Under the pieces are notes generated by a model, which searched no databases, was not told the origin of the DNA, and worked only from the letters and a program-made list of their open reading frames with translations. The translations under genes were made by a program, and so were the position numbers. From Stenotrophomonas oahuensis (GTDB lineage Bacteria > Pseudomonadota > Gammaproteobacteria > Xanthomonadales > Xanthomonadaceae), in contig NZ_CP115541.1 of NCBI RefSeq assembly GCF_031834595.1, forward strand, positions 2,908,501 to 2,972,500: a stretch of 64,000 bases of DNA, given 5' to 3'. Shown here in pieces: positions 49,700 to 59,413 of this stretch. Numbering within the stretch: the stretch's first letter is position 1; the number at the start of each line of letters is the position of its first letter.

Positions 49700-51319
49700 G
49701 TGAGTTCACCAAGGATGTTGCGCGGGCTGCTGTCGTTCAGCAGCATGACCATGATTTCCCGCGTCCTCGGCCTGGTCCGCGACCAGGTCATCACCACCAC
49801 GTTCGGCACCAACGCGGTGACCGACGCGTTCTGGGTGGCCTTCCGGGTGCCCAATTTCCTGCGCCGGCTGTTCGCCGAGGGCTCGTTCGCCACGGCGTTC
49901 GTGCCGGTGTTCACGGAGGTGAAGGAGACCCGCCCGCATGCCGAGCTGCGCGAACTGATGTCGCGCGTGGCCGGCACCCTGGGCGGGGTGTTGATGGTGG
50001 TCACCGCGCTGGCGCTGATCTTCGCCCCGCAGCTGGCCTCGCTGTTCTCCAGCGGGGTGGACACCGACCCGGTCAAGCATGGGCTGCTGGTGGACCTGTT
50101 CCGGCTGACCTTCCCGTTCCTGCTGTTCGTGTCGCTGACGGCGCTGGCCGGTGGTGCGCTCAACAGCTTCCAGAAGTTCGCGATGCCGGCGCTGACCCCG
50201 GTCATCCTCAATCTGTGCATGATCGCCGGCGCACTCTGGCTGGCCCCGCAGCTGGGGGGCACCCCGGAGAAGCAGATCCTGGCGCTGGGCTGGGCCGTGC
50301 TCGCCGCCGGCCTGCTGCAGCTGTTGTTCCAGCTGCCCTCGCTGAAGGGCATCAACCTGCTGACCCTGCCGCGCTGGGGCTGGCGGCATCCGGGCGTGCG
50401 CAAGGTGCTGACCCTGATGGTGCCGACCCTGTTCGGCTCTTCGGTGGCGCAGATCAACCTGCTGCTGGACACCGTGATCGCCGCCCAGCTGACCGACGGC
50501 TCGCAGTCCTGGCTGTCGCTGGCCGACCGCTTCCTGGAGCTGCCGCTGGGGGTATTCGGGGTGGCGCTGGGCACGGTGATCCTGCCGGCGCTGGCCCGCC
50601 ACCATGTCAGTACCGACAAGGCCGGGTTCTCCAATGCCCTGGACTGGGGCCTGCGCACCACGCTGCTGATCGCGGTGCCGGCCATGCTCGGCCTGGTGCT
50701 GCTGGCCGAGCCGCTGATCGCCACGCTGTTCCAGTACCGCCAGTTCACCGCCTTCGACACCCGCATGACCGCGCTGTCGGTGTACGGGCTGGCCGCCGGC
50801 CTGCCGGCGTTTGCCCTGCTCAAGGTGGTGCTGCCGGCGTTCTACGCCCGCCAGGACACCCGCACCCCCGTGCGCGCCGGCATTGCCGCCCTGGTCGCCA
50901 ACATGGTGTTCAACTTCGCCCTGCTGGCGGTGCTGTACCACGTGATGGTGCCGGATGCGTTGAAGGCCGAAGGGGTGATGGCGGCGCTGGGCAAGCAGCC
51001 CGGCCTGCATCTGGCCCTCGGCATTGCCAGCGCCATGTCCAGCTACCTGAACCTCGGCCTGCTCTGGTACTGGCTGGGCAAGACCGATGTGTACGAACGC
51101 AAGCCCGGCTGGGCCGGCTATGTCACCCGGCTGTTGCTGGCCTGCGCGGCCATGGTGGCGATGCTGCTGGCCCTGCTGTACAGCATGCCCGGCTTCACCG
51201 GCATGGATAAGTGGCACCGGATCGGCAACCTGGCCTTGCTGGTGGGCGGCGGCGGCCTCACCTATCTGGTGGCGCTGGTCGCGATGGGCTTCCGCCCCCG
51301 CCACCTGCGCGAGCATTGA
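49700..51319 (+). CDS. murJ: lipid II flippase MurJ
   Basis: MurJ flips lipid II across the inner membrane for peptidoglycan synthesis. The 539-residue protein has about 14 membrane segments and family motifs: RVLGLVRDQVITTTFGTNAVTDAFWVAFRVPNFLRRLFAEG at the N-terminus and FGSSVAQINLLLDTVIAAQL near residue 253. A GTG at 49700, seven bases after an AGAGGG region, gives MSSPRMLRGLLSFSSMTMISR; an ATG at 49715 is an alternative. It starts the murJ-ribF-ileS-lspA-ispH stretch and is divergent from rpsT. Confidence 0.96.
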   Translation: MSSPRMLRGLLSFSSMTMISRVLGLVRDQVITTTFGTNAVTDAFWVAFRVPNFLRRLFAEGSFATAFVPVFTEVKETRPHAELRELMSRVAGTLGGVLMVVTALALIFAPQLASLFSSGVDTDPVKHGLLVDLFRLTFPFLLFVSLTALAGGALNSFQKFAMPALTPVILNLCMIAGALWLAPQLGGTPEKQILALGWAVLAAGLLQLLFQLPSLKGINLLTLPRWGWRHPGVRKVLTLMVPTLFGSSVAQINLLLDTVIAAQLTDGSQSWLSLADRFLELPLGVFGVALGTVILPALARHHVSTDKAGFSNALDWGLRTTLLIAVPAMLGLVLLAEPLIATLFQYRQFTAFDTRMTALSVYGLAAGLPAFALLKVVLPAFYARQDTRTPVRAGIAALVANMVFNFALLAVLYHVMVPDALKAEGVMAALGKQPGLHLALGIASAMSSYLNLGLLWYWLGKTDVYERKPGWAGYVTRLLLACAAMVAMLLALLYSMPGFTGMDKWHRIGNLALLVGGGGLTYLVALVAMGFRPRHLREH

Positions 51320-51393
51320 CCCTTGACGCCCCGGCTATACTTGCCGGTCATACCGAACAAAGCGTTGGCCTGGGTGGGCCGGAATTCCGATAG

Positions 51394-52341
51394 ATGAGCA
51401 GGCTGTTCAGAAGCATCGAAGGCGGGCGTCTGTTCCCGCACGGAAGCGTGGTCTGCATCGGCGCGTTCGACGGCCTGCACCTGGGCCATCGTGCGCTGGT
51501 GCGCCACGCCGTCGCGCGTGCCCGCGCGCTGGGCGTCCCCGCCGTGGTGGTGGCGTTCGAGCCGCTACCGCGCGAGTACTTCGCCCAGGGCGAGCCGCCG
51601 CCGCGGCTGACCCTGGCCCGCGACAAGGTCGCCGGCCTGACCGAACTGGGCGTGGACGCCATCGGCCTGCTGCGGTTCGACGCACGCATGGCCGCGATGT
51701 CCGCTGAAGCCTTCGTCGAACAACTGCTGGTCCATCGCCTGGGCGCGCGTGAAGTCTGGATCGGCCCGCAGTTCTGCTTCGGCAACCGCCGCCGTGGCGA
51801 TCTGGCCCTGCTGCAGGCCATGGGCGAGCAGCACGGCTTCACGGCCGGCGCGATTGACCCGGTCGACCTGCACGGCGAGCGCATTTCCGCCACCCGCATC
51901 CGTCAGCTGCTGCGCGAAGGCAACTTCGCCCATGCCGGCGACCTGCTCGGTCGCCCGTATGCGATCGGGGGCAGGGTGGTGCGCGGCCGGCAGCTTGGCC
52001 GCACCCTGGGGTTCCCCACCGCCAACCTGCGTTTCCCGAAGACGCCGGCGCTGGCCGGCATCTATGCCACCTGGGTGCACGGCGTGTTCGACCAGCCGTG
52101 GCCGTCGGTGTCCAGCTTCGGCACCCGTCCCACCGTGGAGGGCGTGGAGCCGCTGCTGGAAGCACACCTGTTCGACTTCCAGGGCGACCTGTACGGTCGG
52201 CACATCCAAGTTGAATTCGTCGCCAAACTGCGCGATGAAGAGAAGTTCCATGATCTGGCCGCGTTGACCGACCAGATGCACCGTGACGCCGACCAGGCCC
52301 GTCACATCCTTTCCGAACACAGATTGCGAGCCACTGCGTGA
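51394..52341 (+). CDS. ribF: bifunctional riboflavin kinase / FAD synthetase
   Basis: RibF converts riboflavin to FMN and then FAD. The 315-residue protein has the FAD-synthetase domain at the N-terminus ([22 protein letters not shown] ... [26 protein letters not shown]) and the riboflavin-kinase domain after about residue 185 ([22 protein letters not shown], with FGTRPTVEG). Its TGA overlaps the GTG start of ileS by four bases, so the two are translationally coupled, as is common around ileS-lspA. Confidence 0.95.
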   Translation: MSRLFRSIEGGRLFPHGSVVCIGAFDGLHLGHRALVRHAVARARALGVPAVVVAFEPLPREYFAQGEPPPRLTLARDKVAGLTELGVDAIGLLRFDARMAAMSAEAFVEQLLVHRLGAREVWIGPQFCFGNRRRGDLALLQAMGEQHGFTAGAIDPVDLHGERISATRIRQLLREGNFAHAGDLLGRPYAIGGRVVRGRQLGRTLGFPTANLRFPKTPALAGIYATWVHGVFDQPWPSVSSFGTRPTVEGVEPLLEAHLFDFQGDLYGRHIQVEFVAKLRDEEKFHDLAALTDQMHRDADQARHILSEHRLRATA

Positions 52342-55172
52342 GCCAGGACTACAAAGCCACCCTTCATCTGCCAGCCACTGAATTCCCGATGCGCGGCGAC
52401 CTGCCCAAGCGCGAGCCGGGCATTCTGTCGCGCTGGGAAGACGAGGGCCTGTACGCCCGCCTGCGCGAAAACGCGCAGGATCGCCCGCTGTTCGTGCTGC
52501 ACGACGGCCCGCCGTACGCCAATGGCCAGATCCATCTCGGCCATGCGGTCAACAAGATCCTCAAGGACATCATCGTCAAGTCGCGCTACCTGGCCGGCTT
52601 CGATGCGCCCTATGTGCCGGGCTGGGACTGCCACGGCCTGCCGATTGAAATCGCGGTGGAGAAGAAGTGGGGCAAGGTCGGCACCAAGCTCGACGCCGTT
52701 GCCTTCCGTCAGAAGTGCCGCGAGTACGCCGAAGAGCAGATCGAACTGCAGCGCCGCGACTTCAAGCGCCTGGGCGTGGTCGGCGACTGGGACAACCCGT
52801 ACAAGACCCTCAGCTTCGACTTCGAAGCCAACGAGATCCGTGCGCTGGCCAAGGTCGTCGCCAACGGTCACCTGCTGCGCGGTGCCAAGCCGGTGTACTG
52901 GTGCTTCGACTGCGGCTCGGCGCTGGCCGAAGCGGAAATCGAGTACCAGGACAAGACCTCGCCGGCCATTGACGTCGCCTACGCCGCGCGTGATTCGCAG
53001 CAACTGGCCGCCGCCTTCGGCGTGACCCTGCCGGCCGGCGTGGAAGTGGCGGTGCCGATCTGGACCACCACCCCGTGGACCCTGCCGGCCTCGCTGGCCG
53101 TTTCGCTGGGTGCGGAGATCGAATACGCCCTGGTTGAAGGTCCTGCGCATAACGGCCAGCCGCGCTGGCTGGTGCTGGCCTCGGCGCTGGCCGAGCGCGC
53201 GCTCGCCCGCTACGGCGTGGACAACGTGGTGGTGCACGGCCATGCCAACGGCGCGGCACTGGAAAACCTGCTGCTGGCGCATCCGTTCTACGCCGAGCGC
53301 GATATCCCGCTGCTCAATGGCGACCACGTCTCCGACGCCGATGGTACCGGTGCGGTGCATACCGCCCCCGGCCACGGCCAGGAAGACTATGCGGTCTGCC
53401 TGAAGTACGGCCTGATCGAAAAGTACAACGCCGGCCAGATCAATCCGGTCGATGGTGCAGGCGTGTACCTGCCGTCGACGCCGCCGGCCGGTGACCTGGT
53501 GCTGGCCGGCCAGCACATCTGGAAGGCGCAGCAGCCGATCATCGACGTGCTGCGTTCCAGTGGCGTGCTGCTGAGCGCCGTGGACATCGTGCACAGCTAT
53601 CCGCACTGCTGGCGCCACAAAAAAACCCCGCTGGTGTTCCGCGCCACCCCGCAGTGGTTCATCTCGATGGAGCAGGCCAACCTGCGCCGTGATGCGCTGG
53701 CCGCCATCGACACCGTCGGCTGGTTCCCGAGCTGGGGCAAGGCGCGCATCGCCAGCATGGTGGAAGGCCGTCCGGACTGGACCATCTCGCGCCAGCGCAC
53801 CTGGGGCGTGCCGATCGCGCTGTTCATCCACCGCGAAACCGGCGAGCCGCATCCCAACACCGTGGCCTTGATGAACCAGGTCGCCGACCGCGTGCAGGCT
53901 GAAGGCATCGACGTGTGGTACTCGCTGGACGCCGCCGAGCTGCTGGGCGATGAAGCCGCGCAGTACGAGAAGGTCACCGACATCCTCGACGTGTGGTTCG
54001 ACTCCGGCGTCACCCACGAAGGCGTGCTGTTGGCGCGTGGCTTCGGCAAGCCGGCTGATCTGTATCTGGAAGGGTCGGATCAGCACCGCGGCTGGTTCCA
54101 GTCCTCGCTGCTCACCGGCGTGGCCATCGACAAGCATGCGCCGTACAAGCAGTGCCTCACCCACGGCTTCACCGTGGACGAGCACGGCCGCAAGATGTCC
54201 AAGTCGCTGGGCAACGGCATCGAGCCGCAGGAAATCATGAAGACCCTGGGCGCGGACATCCTGCGCCTGTGGATCGCCTCGGCCGACTACAGCAACGAAA
54301 TGTCGCTGTCGCAGGAAATCCTCAAGCGCAATGCGGACGCTTATCGTCGCCTGCGCAACACCGCGCGCTTCCTGCTCGGCAACCTGGACGGTTTCGATCC
54401 CGCCCAGCATCTGGTCGCGCCGGCCGACATGGTCGCGCTGGACCGCTGGATCGTGCACCGCGCGTGGGAAGTGCAGGAGAAGATCAAGGCGTCGTACACC
54501 AGCTATAACATGGCTGAGATCGTCCAGCTGCTGTTGAACTTCTGCAGCGTGGACCTCGGCTCGCTGTACCTGGACGTCACCAAGGACCGCCTGTACACCA
54601 TGCCGGTGGATTCGCGTGGCCGGCGCTCGGCGCAGACCGCGATGTACCACATCGCCGAAGCGTTCACCCGCTGGGTGGCTCCGATCCTGACCTTCACCGC
54701 CGACGAGCTGTGGGGCTACCTGCCGGGCAAGCGGGGCGACAACGTCCTGTTCTCCACCTGGTACGAAGGCCTGGCCCCGCTGCCGGCCGATGCACCGCTG
54801 AACGCCGCCGACTTCGACCAGCTGCTGGCCGTGCGCGAGCAGGTGGCCAAGGTGCTGGAGCCGATGCGCGCCAACGGGGCCATCGGTGCCGCACTGGAAG
54901 CGGAGATCACCATCGCCGCCAACGAGGAGACCGCCGCACGTTGGGCCCCGCTGGCCGATGAGCTGCGTTTCCTGTTCATCAGTGGCGATGTCAGCGTGCG
55001 TCCGGCGACCACCGACGAGGTGTTCGTCAGCGCCCAGCCCACTGAAAAGCAGAAGTGCGTGCGTTGCTGGCACTACCGCGCCGACATCGGCGTGGTTGCC
55101 GCCCACCCGGAACTGTGCGGTCGTTGCGCGAGCAACATCGACGGTGCCGGCGAAGACCGCAGGTGGTTCTGA
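52338..55172 (+). CDS. ileS: isoleucyl-tRNA synthetase
   Basis: This class I synthetase charges tRNA-Ile in the cytoplasm. The 944-residue protein has the HIGH-type motif in [20 protein letters not shown], the editing-domain segment [17 protein letters not shown], the KMSKS motif in [14 protein letters not shown] and a C-terminal zinc finger ([12 protein letters not shown] ... [10 protein letters not shown]). The start is GTG at 52338 in GTGA with the ribF stop. Its TGA shares a base with the lspA ATG. This is the eubacterial short form with a C-terminal zinc site. Confidence 0.98.
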   Translation: MSQDYKATLHLPATEFPMRGDLPKREPGILSRWEDEGLYARLRENAQDRPLFVLHDGPPYANGQIHLGHAVNKILKDIIVKSRYLAGFDAPYVPGWDCHGLPIEIAVEKKWGKVGTKLDAVAFRQKCREYAEEQIELQRRDFKRLGVVGDWDNPYKTLSFDFEANEIRALAKVVANGHLLRGAKPVYWCFDCGSALAEAEIEYQDKTSPAIDVAYAARDSQQLAAAFGVTLPAGVEVAVPIWTTTPWTLPASLAVSLGAEIEYALVEGPAHNGQPRWLVLASALAERALARYGVDNVVVHGHANGAALENLLLAHPFYAERDIPLLNGDHVSDADGTGAVHTAPGHGQEDYAVCLKYGLIEKYNAGQINPVDGAGVYLPSTPPAGDLVLAGQHIWKAQQPIIDVLRSSGVLLSAVDIVHSYPHCWRHKKTPLVFRATPQWFISMEQANLRRDALAAIDTVGWFPSWGKARIASMVEGRPDWTISRQRTWGVPIALFIHRETGEPHPNTVALMNQVADRVQAEGIDVWYSLDAAELLGDEAAQYEKVTDILDVWFDSGVTHEGVLLARGFGKPADLYLEGSDQHRGWFQSSLLTGVAIDKHAPYKQCLTHGFTVDEHGRKMSKSLGNGIEPQEIMKTLGADILRLWIASADYSNEMSLSQEILKRNADAYRRLRNTARFLLGNLDGFDPAQHLVAPADMVALDRWIVHRAWEVQEKIKASYTSYNMAEIVQLLLNFCSVDLGSLYLDVTKDRLYTMPVDSRGRRSAQTAMYHIAEAFTRWVAPILTFTADELWGYLPGKRGDNVLFSTWYEGLAPLPADAPLNAADFDQLLAVREQVAKVLEPMRANGAIGAALEAEITIAANEETAARWAPLADELRFLFISGDVSVRPATTDEVFVSAQPTEKQKCVRCWHYRADIGVVAAHPELCGRCASNIDGAGEDRRWF

Positions 55173-55690
55173 TGACCGGCTCGCGCGTGCGTCCCAATGC
55201 GCTGGTGTGGCTGCTGCTGTCGGCGGCCATCATCGGCCTGGACCAGTGGTCCAAGGCCTGGGTGCTGTCCAGCCTGCCCGAGTTCGAGCCGGTGGCCGTC
55301 ATCGACGGCTTCTGGAACTGGTACCGCACCTACAACACCGGTGCGGCGTTCAGTTTCCTGAGCGACGCCGGTGGCTGGCAGCTGTGGTTCTTCACCGCCC
55401 TGGCCGTGGCCATCAGCGGCCTGATGGCGTTCTGGCTGTCGCGCACCCCGCGCGGCCACTGGCGCAGCGCCGTGCCCTACGCCCTGGTGATCGGCGGGGC
55501 CATCGGCAACGTCATCGACCGCCAGGTGCATGGTCACGTCGTGGACTTCATCCAGTGGTACATCGGTGACCATTACTGGCCCGCGTTCAACATTGCCGAC
55601 GCCGCCATTGTGGTCGGTGCCATCGGTATTGCTGTGTTCGGCCTGTTTGACGGCAAGTCCGCCAAAAAGGCGGATAATGCCAACCCGTAA
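55172..55690 (+). CDS. lspA: lipoprotein signal peptidase II
   Basis: LspA cleaves prolipoproteins after diacylglyceryl modification. The 172-residue inner-membrane protein has four segments and both catalytic-aspartate motifs: [19 protein letters not shown] and [11 protein letters not shown]. The ATG at 55172 shares its A with the ileS stop (TGATG), so translation is coupled. The N-terminal DQWSKAWVL is also conserved. Confidence 0.96.
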   Translation: MTGSRVRPNALVWLLLSAAIIGLDQWSKAWVLSSLPEFEPVAVIDGFWNWYRTYNTGAAFSFLSDAGGWQLWFFTALAVAISGLMAFWLSRTPRGHWRSAVPYALVIGGAIGNVIDRQVHGHVVDFIQWYIGDHYWPAFNIADAAIVVGAIGIAVFGLFDGKSAKKADNANP

Positions 55691-55723
55691 CATCAAGCCG
55701 GCGCTGGCCGGGAGACCTGTCTG

Positions 55724-56674
55724 ATGGATGTGCTGCTTGCCAACCCGCGTGGATTCTGTGCCGGTGTCGATCGTGCGATCGAGATCGTCAAGCGCGCGAT
55801 CGAAACGCTGGGCGCGCCCATCTACGTGCGGCATGAAGTGGTGCACAACCGCTTCGTGGTGGACGATCTCAAGCAGCGGGGCGCGATCTTCGTCGAAGAA
55901 CTCGACGAAGTGCCGGACAACAACACCGTCATCTTCAGCGCCCACGGCGTGTCCCAGGCCGTGCGCCAGGAAGCCGAGCGCCGTGGCCTGAAGGTGTTCG
56001 ACGCCACCTGTCCGCTGGTCACCAAGGTGCACTTCGAAGTCGCCCGTCACTGCCGTGCCGGCCGCGACGTGGTGCTGATCGGCCACGCTGGTCACCCGGA
56101 AGTGGAGGGCACCATGGGCCAGTGGAACCGCGAAGCCGGCACCGGCCAGATCTATCTGGTTGAGGATGTGGAGCAGGTGGCCACGCTGCAGATCAACCAG
56201 CCGGAAAACTTCGCCTACACCACCCAGACCACGCTCAGCGTGGACGACACGCGCGGCATCATCGACGCCCTGCGCGAGCGCTTCCCGGCCATGCAGGGTC
56301 CGAAGAACGACGACATCTGCTACGCCACCCAGAACCGCCAGGATGCCGTGCGCGACCTCGCCAAGCGCTGCGACCTGGTGCTGGTGGTCGGTTCGCCGAA
56401 CAGCTCCAATTCCAACCGCCTCAGTGAGCTGGCCATCCGTGAGGGTGTGGAAAGCTATCTGATCGACGGTGCCCACGAGATCGATCCGGCGTGGGTGGTC
56501 GGCAAGCAGCACATCGGCCTGACTGCAGGTGCATCCGCGCCGCAGGTGCTGGTGGATGGTGTGCTCGCCCGTCTGCGCGAGCTCGGTGCCAGCAGTGTCG
56601 GCGAGTTGGATGGCGAACCTGAGTCGATGGTGTTTGCGTTGCCGAAGGAATTGCGGCTGCGGTTGATTTCCTGA
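55724..56674 (+). CDS. ispH: 4-hydroxy-3-methylbut-2-enyl diphosphate reductase
   Basis: IspH makes IPP and DMAPP, the last step of the MEP isoprenoid pathway, using a [4Fe-4S] cluster. The 316-residue protein has the three cluster cysteines in [22 protein letters not shown] and [13 protein letters not shown], plus [24 protein letters not shown] and [14 protein letters not shown]. The length is normal. It lies 33 bp after lspA and is followed by an SMAG pair. Confidence 0.97.
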   Translation: MDVLLANPRGFCAGVDRAIEIVKRAIETLGAPIYVRHEVVHNRFVVDDLKQRGAIFVEELDEVPDNNTVIFSAHGVSQAVRQEAERRGLKVFDATCPLVTKVHFEVARHCRAGRDVVLIGHAGHPEVEGTMGQWNREAGTGQIYLVEDVEQVATLQINQPENFAYTTQTTLSVDDTRGIIDALRERFPAMQGPKNDDICYATQNRQDAVRDLAKRCDLVLVVGSPNSSNSNRLSELAIREGVESYLIDGAHEIDPAWVVGKQHIGLTAGASAPQVLVDGVLARLRELGASSVGELDGEPESMVFALPKELRLRLIS

Positions 56675-56679
56675 AACGC

Positions 56680-56755
56680 GTGACGACCAACGGTCGTCAC
56701 CTACCGTGGGGCAACCGCGGTCTCTCACTGGTAGGTGACGACCGTTGGTCGTCAC
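56680..56755. repeat. SMAG-type pair
   Basis: A minus-strand element (56680-56704) and a plus-strand element (56731-56755, GTAGGTGACGACC ...) have nearly identical arms. They stand just after the ispH stop and ahead of the M61 gene. Confidence 0.75.
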
Positions 56756-56859
56756 CCCGATAACAACACCCCGGGCGACGAAGGCATGACCTTCGGCCAT
56801 GTAACGCTCCTCCGCACAGGTCTAGCATCAAGGATTCAGCCCCACCGGATCCAACCTTG

Positions 56860-58740
56860 ATGCTCCTGCGCGCCGCCATCCTCTCCGCCCTGCTGTTCAC
56901 CACCGCCGGCGCATACGCCCAAACCCCGCCGCCACAGGACATCCCGTTCCCCGGCACTCTGCGCATCGACGTCGACGCCCGCGACATCGGCCGCCGCATC
57001 TTCAAGGTCAAGGCCACCATCCCGGCCCAACCCGGCCCGCTCACCCTGCTGTACCCGCAATGGCTGCCCGGCGCACATTCGCCCAGCGGCCCCATCGACA
57101 AACTCGCCGGCCTGCAGGTCACTGCCAACGGCAAGCCGCTCACTTGGACCCGTGATCCGTACAACGTCTACGCCTTCACCGTAAACGTGCCGCAGGGGGC
57201 TACCGACGTCGTCGCCAACTTCAATTTCATGTCCTCGCAGGGCGGCACGCAGGGCAGGGTGGTGATGACCCCCGACATCCTCAACCTGCAGTGGAACGCC
57301 AACTCGCTGTACCCGGCCGGTGTGAACACCCGCAACATCCAGGCCCAGGCAACGGTCACGCTGCCGCCGGGCTGGAGCTACGCCACCGCACTGGAAACCG
57401 AGCGCCGCGACGGCGACACCGTGGTCTTCAAGCCGATCAGCTACGACCACCTGGTCGACTCACCGCTGTTCGCCGGCCAGCACTACCGCCAGTTCGACCT
57501 CGACCCCGGCGCGAAGGTTCCCGTGCGTCTGAACGTGTTTGCCGACAACGCCAAGTCACTGGAAGCCAAGCCCGAGCAGATTGAGAAGCACCGCGCGCTG
57601 GTGCAGCAGATCTACAAGCTCTACGGTGCACGCCACTTCGACCGCTACGACTTCCTGCTTGCCCTCACCAGCCAGCTCGGCGGCATCGGCCTGGAGCACC
57701 AGCGCTCCAGCGAAAACAGCGGCGACACTGGCTACTTCACCGAATGGGACAGTACCTGGCTTGGCCGCGATCTGCTGCCGCACGAATTCAACCACTCCTG
57801 GAACGGCAAGTACCGGCGCGGTGCGGACCTCACCACCGCCAACTTCAACGTGCCTATGGGCGACAGCCTGCTGTGGCTGTATGAAGGCCAGACCCAGTTC
57901 TGGGGCCAGGTGCTGGCCGCGCGCTCCGGCCTGTGGAGCGTGGACCAGACCCGCGACATGCTGGCCAACGTGGCCGCCACCTACGACCGCGGCCGCCCCG
58001 GCCTGGCCTGGCGCAACCTGCAGGACACCACCAACGACCCCACCATCGCCCAGCGCCGCGCGCTTGCCTTCCGCAACTACCAGATGAGCGAGGACTACTA
58101 CTCCGGCGGGCAGATGGTATGGCTGGACGTGGAAGGCAAGCTGCGCGCCCTGACCGGCAACAAGCGCAGCCTGGATGATTTCGCCAAGGCCTTCTTCGGC
58201 ATGCGCGACGGCGACTGGAACGTGAACACCTACACCTTCGAGGACGTGGTGAGCACCTTGAACGGCATCGCCCCCTACGACTGGGCGACCTTCCTGCGCG
58301 AGCGACTGGATGGCCACGGCCCGCTGATCGGCGGCCTGGAAGCGGCCGGCTGGAAGCTGACCTACACCGATACCCCGAACGATGCGTTCAAGGCGCAGCA
58401 GACCCGCGCCAAGAACACCAACCTGCTGTACTCGATTGGTCTTTCGGTTGGCGATGGTGGCGGCATCATCGACGTGCTGTGGGACAGCCCGGCCTTCAAC
58501 GCCGGCCTGAGCCCGGGCATGACCGTGCAGGCCGTCAATGGCCGCGTGTACAAAGGTGAAGTGCTCAAGGATGCCGTAGCCGACGCCAAGACCAACCAGG
58601 CTCCGATCACCCTGATGGTACGTAGCTTCGACCGCATCGACACGGTACGCATCGACTACCACGGCGGCCTGCAGTATCCGAAACTGGAGCGCATTGCCGG
58701 CAAGCCGGACCGCCTTGCCGAGCTGTGGAAGGCGCGATGA
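56860..58740 (+). CDS. M61-family glycyl aminopeptidase with a C-terminal PDZ domain
   Basis: This 626-residue exported metallopeptidase has a signal peptide (LLRAAILSALLFTTAGAYA), an N-terminal beta domain (PGPLTLLYPQWLPGAHSPSGP), a catalytic domain with the zinc motif HEFNH (about His308, Glu309, His312) and third ligand about Glu342 in WLYEGQTQFWG, and a PDZ domain near the end (YSIGLSVGDGGGIIDVLWDSPAFNAGLSPGMTVQAVNGRV). M61 enzymes release N-terminal Gly or Ala from peptides. The ATG at 56860 is used; a TTG one codon upstream is also in frame. Its TGA overlaps the start of the YhhN-like gene. Confidence 0.92.
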   Translation: MLLRAAILSALLFTTAGAYAQTPPPQDIPFPGTLRIDVDARDIGRRIFKVKATIPAQPGPLTLLYPQWLPGAHSPSGPIDKLAGLQVTANGKPLTWTRDPYNVYAFTVNVPQGATDVVANFNFMSSQGGTQGRVVMTPDILNLQWNANSLYPAGVNTRNIQAQATVTLPPGWSYATALETERRDGDTVVFKPISYDHLVDSPLFAGQHYRQFDLDPGAKVPVRLNVFADNAKSLEAKPEQIEKHRALVQQIYKLYGARHFDRYDFLLALTSQLGGIGLEHQRSSENSGDTGYFTEWDSTWLGRDLLPHEFNHSWNGKYRRGADLTTANFNVPMGDSLLWLYEGQTQFWGQVLAARSGLWSVDQTRDMLANVAATYDRGRPGLAWRNLQDTTNDPTIAQRRALAFRNYQMSEDYYSGGQMVWLDVEGKLRALTGNKRSLDDFAKAFFGMRDGDWNVNTYTFEDVVSTLNGIAPYDWATFLRERLDGHGPLIGGLEAAGWKLTYTDTPNDAFKAQQTRAKNTNLLYSIGLSVGDGGGIIDVLWDSPAFNAGLSPGMTVQAVNGRVYKGEVLKDAVADAKTNQAPITLMVRSFDRIDTVRIDYHGGLQYPKLERIAGKPDRLAELWKAR

Positions 58741-59357
58741 ACCTGCGCCGCGACGTGCCGATTGTGGTGGCGGCAATTGCCGCCATCGTCGGCGCGTCGC
58801 TGGACGGCGACGGCCGCTGGCTGCACTACATCGCCAAGCCGCTGACCACGCTGCTGATCGCCGCCATCGCCTGGCGTGCCAGTGGAAACCCCGGCTACCG
58901 CCGCGCCATCCTCGCCGGCATGGCGCTCTCGTGTATCGGCGACATCGCGTTGATGTTGCCGTTCGACGCGTTCGTGCCAGGTTTGGTCGCATTCCTGCTC
59001 GCGCACCTCTGCTACATCGTCGCCTTCCGCGCCGGCTTCAAAGCGGGCAGGGCACTCATCCTGTCCGCCGCGCTGCTCGCCATCTTCGCCGGCAGCAACC
59101 TCGTCGGCCTGTGGCCGCTGCTGCCTGGTGAGCTGCGCATTCCAGTAGTCGCCTACGTATTCGTACTCGCCCTCATGGCCACCCTGGCCCTCGCACGCGG
59201 TCCACGCTTCGCCGCCGTCGGCGCAGCGTTCTTCGTGATCAGCGACTGCGCATTAGCCTGGGACCGCTTCGACGGCGGCCTCCCCGCCGCCAGCCTTATC
59301 GTCCTGAGCACCTACTACGCAGCGCAATACTGCATCGCCCGGTCGGTAGCCCGGTAG
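58737..59357 (+). CDS. YhhN-family membrane protein (lysoplasmalogenase-like)
   Basis: This 206-residue inner-membrane protein has about seven or eight membrane segments and the YhhN/TMEM86 pattern: KPLTTLLIAAIAWRASG, GMALSCIGDIALML (with the conserved Asp), GLVAFLLAHLCYIVAF and AFFVISDCALAWDRF (second Asp). Some relatives hydrolyse lysoplasmalogens; bacterial function is uncertain. The ATG overlaps the M61 stop (ATGA at 58737-58740). The TAG stop belongs to the GTAG end of an SMAG element. Confidence 0.86.
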   Translation: MNLRRDVPIVVAAIAAIVGASLDGDGRWLHYIAKPLTTLLIAAIAWRASGNPGYRRAILAGMALSCIGDIALMLPFDAFVPGLVAFLLAHLCYIVAFRAGFKAGRALILSAALLAIFAGSNLVGLWPLLPGELRIPVVAYVFVLALMATLALARGPRFAAVGAAFFVISDCALAWDRFDGGLPAASLIVLSTYYAAQYCIARSVAR

Positions 59358-59413
59358 CGCCGGCCGTTGGCCGGCCCACGGGATATGGAGGGCCGGCCAA
59401 CGGCCGGCGCTAC
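59354..59413. repeat. SMAG-type pair supplying the stop codons of both convergent genes
   Basis: A plus-strand element (59354-59376, GTAGCGCCGGCCGTTGGCC...) and a minus-strand element (59391-59413) have matching arms and lie between convergent genes, GTAG ends outward. The plus GTAG holds the TAG of the YhhN-like gene (59355-59357) and the minus GTAG holds the TAG of the trehalase gene (59412-59410). Confidence 0.85.

Noticed and set aside
52302..55106. A 934-codon open frame on the minus strand across ileS
   Set aside because: It is an antisense shadow of ileS caused by the high third-position GC content. No motif or ribosome-binding site supports it.
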